A stretch of 7,525 nt of DNA. Origin: Euryarchaeota archaeon UBA136 (GTDB lineage: Archaea; Thermoplasmatota; Poseidoniia; MGIII; CG-Epi1). Of the stretch, positions 1 through 6,335 are shown piece after piece. The notes beneath the pieces are model-generated. The model made no database searches and had not been told where the DNA came from. It was given only the letters and a program-made list of their open reading frames with translations. Position 1 is the stretch's first letter; every line of letters starts with the position of its first letter. The stretch spans positions 3,204 to 10,728 of the forward strand of contig DAXQ01000041.1 of assembly GCA_002506485.1 (NCBI GenBank), written 5' to 3'. The translations under genes were made by a program, and so were the position numbers.

Positions 1-23
1 CCATTGATACCTACCTTTATCAT
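1..23 (-). CDS. gap: Probable glyceraldehyde-3-phosphate dehydrogenase, first codons only
   Basis: Seven complete codons and two bases of an eighth are visible, reading leftward from an ATG at 23..21. They give M-I-K-V-G-I-N and a GG- codon that must be glycine. This is the classic start of glyceraldehyde-3-phosphate dehydrogenase, where the first strand and the glycine-rich turn of the Rossmann fold bind NAD(P). Bacterial-type and archaeal type II enzymes both begin this way, so the type cannot be told. The gene would act in glycolysis or gluconeogenesis in the cytoplasm. It lies 27 bases downstream of the McrC-like gene on the same strand and has its own TATA-like element at 46..53, so it may be transcribed separately without a leader. 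The call rests on eight residues and could be chance, but a start codon, the motif and a correctly spaced promoter-like element all coincide. Confidence 0.6.
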
Positions 24-45
24 ATTTGTTGATTCAAGGGCACTC

Positions 46-53
46 TATAACTA
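46..53 (-). promoter_or_regulatory. Possible archaeal TATA box for the edge gene (GAPDH-like)
   Basis: On the minus strand this reads TAGTTATA. It occupies about -30 to -23 relative to the ATG at 23, which is where an archaeal TATA box sits if transcription starts at the initiation codon (leaderless mRNA). It overlaps the TAG stop codon of the McrC-like gene. AT-rich octamers are common in this window, so this is suggestive only. Confidence 0.35.
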
Positions 54-2135
54 ATTTTCTTTCTCATCCACCATTTTTCTAAGACGCTCAATAGATACCG
101 ATATTTTCTTTTCCTCGGAAAGGGCATCAGATGAAGTTTCTTGACTATCAGGTTCGTTTTCGTCTAGATCCTCTACGTCTGGTGAGAACTCCTCAATCGA
201 TTCAACATCTGAAGAAACCTCATCGATATCAATAGAATCGTCAGTCTCATCAGTAATATTCTTGGAAATCGCATAGTCTCCCTCGCCCCCTTCCCCCGAG
301 GTGATACTCCCACTCTCAATATCAGAGGCTAGCTGTTTTCGTTTTTCATCCGATCCTTCCTCTGCCACTGATTCTAGTAATTCTTCGGGAAGTAATTCCT
401 CCTCTGCTTCTTCCTCCATATCTATAATCTCATCCAGATCTAATTCAACTTCTTCATTGTACAAAAATTCTGGCATTTCTGGAGCAACGGCACCGGGTGT
501 GGCAATAGCCTCATAGAATTCGAAAGCGTTTCTTTCAACCTCAGAAACAAAGGTTTCCAAATTATCTTCTTCAATTCTTGAATAGATTGTTGCCATGCGA
601 TCTGCTATAAATGCAAAATAGTTTGGTGAAACTTCGAACGCCTTTTCTGTCCAGGTAAATGGAATCCAGGCCATTACTTGTCCATTTTTGCGATCAACTG
701 TAATTTTCAGTTGGGGGCCGGGATAAATAATGCCTCCACATGGTACATCATAATTATTCATATACGCTAAGACTTTGTAAACATCTTCTTGTCGAGGAGT
801 TTGCTGTAATTCGTATTTTGCCTCGAAATAAAAATTAACTCCCCTATAATTCATAAATATCTCGGGTCTTCCTGAGCCTTGGATTGGGTTTGCTGAAGCC
901 TCAGCATCTCCAAACAAGGAACCCATTATTGAATCGCTCCATCCTTGCCTTACTTGTTCAGGAGCATCATATTTCAAGACTATATCTTTGTTCTTTGAAC
1001 GGAATTCTCTCAATGATTTAGCATGAGATCGCAATTTCAATCCGGAGGCCATTTCACACAGGATCCAAAGAGCGTAGATATCTGTCATTTTCTGAGTCTG
1101 CACGAGGACTGTTTCTTCATAGTAAGATTGATATTCATCCAAGAATTCACGCCATAATGGAGGAAGATCGCGGTAGGCCCTATTTTTACTCCAAGTCTTA
1201 GCATTGATTATAGCTTCACGATTTATCAGACGAGCTTCCTTGCGTGTTTCTTTGGCTACTGGTATTATCTCCGCCAGTTTTCCATCACCTAATACCTGTT
1301 TATGGAGTCTACAAGCTAAATCGAGTTTGTCCATCATCTTCTTGGCCTCATCATCCATTGGTTGGTATTCTTTACCATAAATCGCGGACCATGCCTTTTT
1401 CTCACGTTCTCTACGGTCCATTTCATCTCTAAAGAATATTGCTTCAATGAAAACTTCCATATGGAATTTTACCAGTAAAATATTAGTAGGAGTGCTCCAT
1501 TTCCTCTTACGTATGTCAGTAACGTGTGCAGTGGCATACTCTGTACCTTTCTGTGCACGAGCCAAAGCTGTCTTTTGCCATCTTACAGCCCCTCTAATCT
1601 GGGCCTTCATGGTCTTGCGTTCTACTTCAACCTTGTAAGTATAGGCACCTTTACGAATATCTGTAGTTGTTTTTAATAATCTTCCTGAAAAATCCAATAA
1701 TTGCTCGATGTTCAGCATTATCTTTTCTTCCTCAATAGAAGATGTGGCACCAGGATACATCTCAGCAGGTTCTTCGGCACCCGAACCCTTCACAAGATCA
1801 GGGATGTGTTCATCCCGAAGAAACTGAAATTGTTCATAATCCAGCATTTTAGGAGCAATTACTACTTCCAATTTGTTTGATATTGAATTACCATCCTTAT
1901 TATGTAGGCAAATCGTATTCGTACCTATGTAATCTGGGACTGTGAATTGTAGTGAATGTGTAGTATTAGACTTAACAAGAGGTAATTCATCAACTTTGGC
2001 TGCACCTAATCTTACATGAACGCCATCGAGTTGCTTGAATGCATTAACATTGATCATGACGCTCTCACCCTCAACAAGATTCTCAGCGTGCTCCTCGGGT
2101 AAATTGAGCTCTATTGTTGCATCTGGTAAACTCAT
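51..2135 (-). CDS. McrC/DUF2357-like PD-(D/E)xK nuclease with Ig-like N-terminus and acidic tail
   Basis: A 694-aa protein, predicted nuclease subunit of a McrBC-like system. Residues 1-95 look like a beta-sandwich (Ig/TIG-like: alternating strands, F-T-V-P-D-Y near 64-69). Residues 135-230 carry the McrC-superfamily pattern: an R-G-x-V-x-W strand near 181-186, then T-P-T-N-x-L-L near 215-221. Residues 234-345 are helical and charged. A helix with K-M-T-D-I-Y-A-L-W (349-357) precedes the nuclease core, as in McrC/DUF2357 proteins. The core has P424-E425, then E438-A-K440, matching PD-(D/E)xK with Glu in place of the first Asp, followed by a helix (453-462) and an I-I-Y-P strand. Residues 560-672 are extremely rich in Glu, Asp and Ser, with a short basic/helical end. 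There is no signal peptide or membrane helix. Its ATG lies one base after the stop of the AAA+ gene, so translation is probably coupled. Nuclease activity is inferred from motif and context; DUF2357 membership is from memory of the pattern. Confidence 0.75.
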   Translation of the reverse strand: MSLPDATIELNLPEEHAENLVEGESVMINVNAFKQLDGVHVRLGAAKVDELPLVKSNTTHSLQFTVPDYIGTNTICLHNKDGNSISNKLEVVIAPKMLDYEQFQFLRDEHIPDLVKGSGAEEPAEMYPGATSSIEEEKIMLNIEQLLDFSGRLLKTTTDIRKGAYTYKVEVERKTMKAQIRGAVRWQKTALARAQKGTEYATAHVTDIRKRKWSTPTNILLVKFHMEVFIEAIFFRDEMDRREREKKAWSAIYGKEYQPMDDEAKKMMDKLDLACRLHKQVLGDGKLAEIIPVAKETRKEARLINREAIINAKTWSKNRAYRDLPPLWREFLDEYQSYYEETVLVQTQKMTDIYALWILCEMASGLKLRSHAKSLREFRSKNKDIVLKYDAPEQVRQGWSDSIMGSLFGDAEASANPIQGSGRPEIFMNYRGVNFYFEAKYELQQTPRQEDVYKVLAYMNNYDVPCGGIIYPGPQLKITVDRKNGQVMAWIPFTWTEKAFEVSPNYFAFIADRMATIYSRIEEDNLETFVSEVERNAFEFYEAIATPGAVAPEMPEFLYNEEVELDLDEIIDMEEEAEEELLPEELLESVAEEGSDEKRKQLASDIESGSITSGEGGEGDYAISKNITDETDDSIDIDEVSSDVESIEEFSPDVEDLDENEPDSQETSSDALSEEKKISVSIERLRKMVDEKEN

Positions 2136-2136
2136 A

Positions 2137-4887
2137 TCAACCGAATACGCTTAAACCAGGTGATTCAACCATTTTCTCTAGGGTTGTAGTAATACCATGA
2201 TTAGCGCCAAATACTTCCTGTGATTTAAGCATCAGGCATTTCAGTTCATTTCTCTCGAGGCCCTCAAGAGCAGGCATGACATTGGATTTGATTACGTCAT
2301 GTAAAGCCCTGTCCATCTCATATTGACCCCTGGAATTAAAAACCGTGAGCATGGAATCGATAATGACGGCAGGTCCAATCTTTCTATAGGTACGAACTCC
2401 ACGTGCAATTTCATCATCCCGGGAGGTCGGTAATTCCTCTTCCTCCAGGAAATTCATGAGCTTATTGAAGGCCTCGAACATGGAGCCATCTTCATCGTAA
2501 AAGTCAAACTTGTTCTGAGCATACCATTCTTCATCAGTCTCAGGTCTTTCCGGAGCTATGCCTAGCTTGGTCAATTTACTATATACGAAAATAGGCATAC
2601 GTTTGTATTCATCATCCTTCTGAGGAAGGCCAATTTCAACAAATGCAAACCTTCTCATCAATGCATGACCTACATTAAACAGGGTATTCTTATCTTGTGT
2701 ATTCATAGTCCCAATTATTCTAAACTCAGGCGGCATCATGAAAGGGGCACCAGCCGTTTCCTTAGCCGTCAGCAAGGCTTGCTTATCCCGATATTCAAAT
2801 ACCGTGAATAATTTACCAAACGCCTCATCAATATTAGCTCGGTTGAACTCATCAATAACCAAATAGTGTGGTTTACCATCTTCCTGCATAGATTTTTCAC
2901 ACTGTTTTGCTGCATCGGACACATAACCATCCTTGAAGTAATACCCACCCGAATCATCAGGAGAGATACCCCCAATAACTTCAAAGTTAGACCATTCAGC
3001 ATTAGCAGTTACAATTGTATAATTAGGAAGGGGGCTCCCATCTTTACCTTCATTGACTCCGCAGATTTGAGTTAAAAGAAGATTGGCAAGGGCTGTCTTA
3101 CCTGTACCTGGATCGCCGTACAACATTATGTTCCGACCTGACTTTAGATGTGTGACTGTTTGATTAATTGTGTCTTTAGTGGTCGAATAATACTTGGATA
3201 ACTCCTCGTAATCCACATCATATTTGACTTTCATCGCTTTACGTACTACTGCTGTTTCAGCTAAATCCTCTTTGAGTTCTTTCTCAATCTCACTAAAATC
3301 TACACCATAATTTTCATCCTCAGTGGGTTTGATATCAATTGTAGCCTCGGGAAATTCAGATAGTAGGCGATCCATTGCATCCTCAAGAGTAATTTCTCCA
3401 GAAGACATCGTTTCTGGTTCTTCTTCGCTATCCTCCTCTTCTTCTGACTGGAATGAAGAATCAAAGGGATCTGTAGGTGGACTAGATAATTGCATCTCCA
3501 TCATCTTATCCCTGAATTTCTCAGTACCATATTTCATTCCATACCAAACTGCACTAGCAGCTACGGCCAGAGGAAGGGCAAACATAACCCATTCAACAGT
3601 GCTGTCTGGTGATGAAATTGATTTACCAGATAACAAAGCGGGCGCAATCATTGTAGCAAAAAGAGTGCCGATACCTGCTACAAATAAACCAAAGTAGGCC
3701 AATCCCTCCACACTCTGTTCAGACTTCCTTTTACGATAAAACAAGAAAACTCCAATGAAGGCGATAGATACAGAAAGAACAGTAAGTACAATATCTCCTT
3801 GCTCAAAATATAAATTACCGAAATTTCGAACCAAGTTCCAGACCAGAACTACAAACTGTAAGGAAAGACCCATAACAATCATGAAGAAGTATTTTGCTTC
3901 TTCCATGTCCTTGAGCCTTATAGTCTGTAGAAGATACCCTGCTATTCCTAACAATAAAAAGAATAAACCAGCCAGCAAAATCAGCATCTCAATAGCTTGT
4001 AAATCAACATAAACTATTGTTACATCACCACCAACCTCCAGACAAGCCTGTTCCACATCGGCATCAAAGTCACTTACCAGATCACTACAAGACTCCCAAG
4101 GACCTCGAACCCAATTATGATGCAAAGCGGCGAAAACAAGTGAACCGGCACCTATAAACGAATATATTGTACTAAGAGGAGCATCACTGATCTCTTTTCC
4201 AGTAACTGAATATAGAAATACTATGTATGAGACAACAATTATTGCCAGACCAGACGTAGCTCCCAAAGTGGTTTCAATCGGGTTCAAAGGATTTTCATTC
4301 TGACCCATGTAGAGATAAATTATAGCCATAACTATAATCGGGAAGAGCATCGGTGCCATGATATTGCTGTCACTGATTCTCCGACCTTGTACCAAAATAC
4401 AGAGACCTAGCAGTACGGTCAGACCTAATATTGTCTGGTACTTATGAGACTCTATACTAAATCCCGCAGTGTCCCAATTCGATTCCAGGATAAGAGGACA
4501 ACCATTTGCATTTCCTTCAACAGACCCCCAAGAAGGACACTGGAATGGTTCATTATAACCAATATAGGCATTAAGATTCTCTTCTGTGGGCTTGCCATCA
4601 TCAAAAACGTAGTCTGGCCTCGGAACTTCTCCGGTAGTATAATACAAAACAAGACCTAGTAATGCAACTGCCAAAAGAAACTGAAGAGCTGGCAAGTAAA
4701 AACTTGGTCGAGATGAGGTCAATGATGGTGGTGACGAGGTACTGGTTACCTTTCCCGAATCCTCAGCTACTGGTGTTTCAACCTTAGAAGGCCCTACATC
4801 TTTAGCTCCTGATAGGTTGACTCCACAAATATTACAGAATGGTGCATTATTTTCAACCTCAACTGCACAGACCGGGCACTTTTTCAT
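2137..4887 (-). CDS. Membrane-anchored McrB-family AAA+ NTPase with N-terminal zinc ribbon
   Basis: A 916-aa protein. A zinc ribbon opens it (C4-x2-C7, C18-x2-C21), then a Ser/Thr/Pro linker and about ten hydrophobic segments (roughly 63-83, 150-167, 175-194, 208-227, 239-256, 298-321, 332-352, 366-384, 396-418, 431-450). Basic residues follow the even-numbered segments, so both ends should be cytosolic. A very acidic linker (481-492) and a helical region lead to the AAA+ domain. This has Walker A G-D-P-G-T-G-K-T (591-598), Walker B L-V-I-D-E-F-N-R (676-683) with the McrB-style continuation A-N-I-D-E-A-F-G-K-L, a sensor-1 motif M-N-T-Q-D-K (728-733) and a paired arginine finger M-R-R-F (744-747). 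The M-N-T-x-D motif and the DE-x-N-R Walker B favour McrB over MoxR. McrB proteins form hexameric GTPases that drive a McrC nuclease; whether this one uses GTP or ATP cannot be read. It has no recognisable DNA-binding domain at the N-terminus. The ATG at 4887 fits a leaderless promoter. Confidence 0.85.
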   Translation of the reverse strand: MKKCPVCAVEVENNAPFCNICGVNLSGAKDVGPSKVETPVAEDSGKVTSTSSPPSLTSSRPSFYLPALQFLLAVALLGLVLYYTTGEVPRPDYVFDDGKPTEENLNAYIGYNEPFQCPSWGSVEGNANGCPLILESNWDTAGFSIESHKYQTILGLTVLLGLCILVQGRRISDSNIMAPMLFPIIVMAIIYLYMGQNENPLNPIETTLGATSGLAIIVVSYIVFLYSVTGKEISDAPLSTIYSFIGAGSLVFAALHHNWVRGPWESCSDLVSDFDADVEQACLEVGGDVTIVYVDLQAIEMLILLAGLFFLLLGIAGYLLQTIRLKDMEEAKYFFMIVMGLSLQFVVLVWNLVRNFGNLYFEQGDIVLTVLSVSIAFIGVFLFYRKRKSEQSVEGLAYFGLFVAGIGTLFATMIAPALLSGKSISSPDSTVEWVMFALPLAVAASAVWYGMKYGTEKFRDKMMEMQLSSPPTDPFDSSFQSEEEEDSEEEPETMSSGEITLEDAMDRLLSEFPEATIDIKPTEDENYGVDFSEIEKELKEDLAETAVVRKAMKVKYDVDYEELSKYYSTTKDTINQTVTHLKSGRNIMLYGDPGTGKTALANLLLTQICGVNEGKDGSPLPNYTIVTANAEWSNFEVIGGISPDDSGGYYFKDGYVSDAAKQCEKSMQEDGKPHYLVIDEFNRANIDEAFGKLFTVFEYRDKQALLTAKETAGAPFMMPPEFRIIGTMNTQDKNTLFNVGHALMRRFAFVEIGLPQKDDEYKRMPIFVYSKLTKLGIAPERPETDEEWYAQNKFDFYDEDGSMFEAFNKLMNFLEEEELPTSRDDEIARGVRTYRKIGPAVIIDSMLTVFNSRGQYEMDRALHDVIKSNVMPALEGLERNELKCLMLKSQEVFGANHGITTTLEKMVESPGLSVFG

Positions 4888-4908
4888 TACTTGTCATCTG
4901 AGAGTAGT

Positions 4909-4923
4909 TGTTAAAAGCTTTGG
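4909..4923 (-). promoter_or_regulatory. BRE/TATA-like promoter of the McrBC-like operon
   Basis: On the minus strand this reads CCAAAGCTTTTAACA. TTTTAA occupies -29 to -24 relative to the A of the ATG at 4887, with a purine-rich AAAG just upstream where the TFB recognition element would be. This is the expected geometry for a leaderless archaeal transcript. I see no ribosome binding site before the ATG. TTAAAA on the other strand could also serve the divergent GINS51 gene, so the two operons may share this element. Confidence 0.5.
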
Positions 4924-4965
4924 ACTGTGGCAAAGATTCTTAACAACCTTTTCACTACCAAAATA

Positions 4966-5595
4966 ATGAATACTGAACCTATGACTCTAAGGGATTTAAG
5001 AGTACAGACTTTCAAAGAAAGAAAAGAGGGAAGATTGACAAAATTACCAGCCACTTTCTATAGAAGACTAAGAATTCTGGAAATACAAATACGAAAGATT
5101 ATAGAGGAATCAAAGGACAATGCTCAAAGGTTAGAAAAGGCTAACGCAGATGTTCGCAAATTTTCCGATATGAAACTTGAATTGCACAAAAACCGGGAAC
5201 GGAAATTGACTGATTTGGCACGTGAAAAGGTAAACGGACAGAATCCCGATATGGAAAATGTACATCAGAATGAAAATGAATATCTAATTTCTTTATGTAG
5301 CGTTATAGAAAAACATCGTGCAAATACTCTACTGAATGAGATTTCGATTGACACTGATACCCCAGTACTCGAAGAAAAGAGAATTGAACCTGAAGAAAAG
5401 GCTACCACAAAGATTGAACCTCAGAATAAGGAATATATAGAAATAAAAGTACTCGAGGATCTCCCAACTTTTACTGGACTGGATGCAAAGAATTACAGCC
5501 TTAAAAGCAATGACATTGTAAGTATCCCAATATACAATGCCAGAATACTTAGTGATGCTGGAAAGGTCCGATTAGTTAAAGAGGTGGAGGCCTGA
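4966..5595 (+). CDS. gins51: GINS complex subunit GINS51 (Gins15/Sld5-Psf1 family)
   Basis: A 209-aa replication factor from ATG 4966. Archaeal GINS joins MCM and the GAN/Cdc45-like protein in the replicative helicase; some Thermoplasmata use GINS51 alone as a homotetramer. The order is A domain then B domain, as expected for GINS51. The helical A domain includes L-P-x-x-F-Y (27-32), a long heptad-like charged helix (about 36-75) and the family feature R-E-R-K-L-T-x-L-A (77-85). A variable acidic linker (about 130-157) follows. The small beta-rich B domain at the end carries V-L-E-D-L-P-T-F-T-G-L-D (162-173) and D-I-V-S-I-P-x-x-N-A (183-192). The start is uncertain: an in-frame GTG at 4927 would add 13 residues and an ATG at 4981 would remove five. 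The conserved part begins near L-R-D-L-R, so either ATG is preferred. It is first of three genes; its stop TGA seems to overlap the EndA start. Confidence 0.87.
   Translation: MNTEPMTLRDLRVQTFKERKEGRLTKLPATFYRRLRILEIQIRKIIEESKDNAQRLEKANADVRKFSDMKLELHKNRERKLTDLAREKVNGQNPDMENVHQNENEYLISLCSVIEKHRANTLLNEISIDTDTPVLEEKRIEPEEKATTKIEPQNKEYIEIKVLEDLPTFTGLDAKNYSLKSNDIVSIPIYNARILSDAGKVRLVKEVEA
5581..5586 (+). promoter_or_regulatory. Shine-Dalgarno-like GAGGTG deciding the EndA start
   Basis: GAGGTG matches part of the anti-Shine-Dalgarno complement GGAGGTGATC and lies five bases before the CTG at 5592. It sits in the last codons of GINS51. The EndA frame has no ATG, GTG or TTG between its last upstream stop (5577..5579) and L44, so this site supports CTG as the initiation codon. 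GGAGG at 5586..5590 overlaps the spacer and would be too close to CTG 5592, so GAGGTG is the likelier element. Confidence 0.5.
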
Positions 5596-6335
5596 ACTAC
5601 AAGACTCACAGTAATGGAATACTGATAATTGAAGAAAAAGTAGCTGCAAAGATTCACAACAAAGGCCACACTGGAATACCTCAGGAAAAAGGGCACTTAT
5701 TTCTTGCACCTGAAGAGGCATTGTACTGCAATGAAAGGGGAGATATTCAATTAGAATCTAAAGAGATTGAAAAATTCTCGGAAAAAAACCTGAGCTATGC
5801 AGTCTACAAAGATTTGAAAGAAAGGGGTCTCGTAGTCAAGATTGAGAATTATGGACTGCGGCTTTATGATCGACAAATCCCAGTTAAAGGACCTGCTTCA
5901 GCCATAATTCTGATTAAGAAATTTGAGAATATAATAGATTTCTCAGACATCATTGAGGAACTTGGAAAAAATCTTGAAAGAAGGGTTCAGATATCCATTG
6001 TAGACTCTGAGAATAGTGTAGTTTACTACGTTGCCAAATTCGTTTCTTGGCCTAAAACAAAATTAAAGGATGATGCAAAACCAAGCGTGGATGATGTCAG
6101 TATGAAGGAATTGATTGAAAAGGGATATCAAATTAATTCAGGATTCAAATTTGGAACACATTATAGAGTCTACAACTATGAATCCAAACATGCGCCTTGG
6201 TTAATACAGAAAATTGATGATAGTATGTCTTGGCTGGATGTGACCAGAATGGTCAGGGTAGGGCATGGTGTGAATAAAACGATTGTACTAGCTTACAAAG
6301 AATACTGGATAAGTTTTGATTGGATAAAACCGTGA
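5592..6335 (+). CDS. endA: tRNA-splicing endonuclease EndA, two-repeat (alpha2-type)
   Basis: A 247-aa enzyme that cuts introns from pre-tRNA (and pre-rRNA) at bulge-helix-bulge sites in the cytoplasm. The first half (1-150) matches an EndA repeat: a G-I-L-I-I strand, a N-K-G-H-T-G-x-P turn, E-E-A-L-Y near 41-45 and Y-A-V-Y-K-D-L-K-E-R-G near 69-79, but without the catalytic triad, so it is the structural half. The second half is catalytic: G-F-K-F-G-T-H-Y-R-V-Y (184-194), K-H-A-P-W-L (199-204) and G-V-N-K-T-I-V-L-A (226-234) supply Tyr194, His200 and Lys229. This is the alpha2 plan known from Archaeoglobus and other Euryarchaeota. At 247 aa it is shorter than the roughly 300 aa usual there, because the second repeat keeps little of its N-terminal subdomain. 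The start is CTG, overlapping the GINS51 stop as CTGA; beginning at the next TTG (5721) would delete the conserved N-terminal strand and turn. Confidence 0.9.
   Translation: MNYKTHSNGILIIEEKVAAKIHNKGHTGIPQEKGHLFLAPEEALYCNERGDIQLESKEIEKFSEKNLSYAVYKDLKERGLVVKIENYGLRLYDRQIPVKGPASAIILIKKFENIIDFSDIIEELGKNLERRVQISIVDSENSVVYYVAKFVSWPKTKLKDDAKPSVDDVSMKELIEKGYQINSGFKFGTHYRVYNYESKHAPWLIQKIDDSMSWLDVTRMVRVGHGVNKTIVLAYKEYWISFDWIKP

Noticed and set aside
130..440. Possible low-complexity repeat array
   Set aside because: The GAA/GAT/TCC-rich stretch has no fixed unit or period; it is coding bias for an acidic tail.
301..516. Plus-strand Ser-rich open frame opposite the nuclease tail
   Set aside because: It arises from reading the GAA/GAT-rich acidic tail on the opposite strand.
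2560..3200. MoxR-type chaperone ATPase instead of McrB
   Set aside because: The D-E-x-N-R Walker B continuing into A-x-x-x-x-F-G-K-L, the M-N-T-x-D motif and the adjacent McrC-like nuclease fit McrB better. No VWA-domain gene, the usual MoxR partner, is present.
3323..3697. Plus-strand 124-codon open frame inside the AAA+ gene
   Set aside because: It is antisense to the acidic linker and last helices; its Ser-rich sequence is the mirror of Glu/Asp codons, with no motif of its own.
4927..4965. GTG at 4927 as the GINS51 start
   Set aside because: It adds 13 residues with no resemblance to GINS and lies only about 10 bases after the TATA-like element. ATG 4966 or 4981 begins just before the conserved region.
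5721..5723. TTG 5721 as the EndA start
   Set aside because: It removes the conserved first strand and glycine turn of the N-terminal repeat, which are encoded in the same open frame just upstream.
6320..6331. TTG 6320 as the start of the RuvC-like gene
   Set aside because: GTG 6332 gives a standard 4-base overlap with the EndA stop and loses only four residues.
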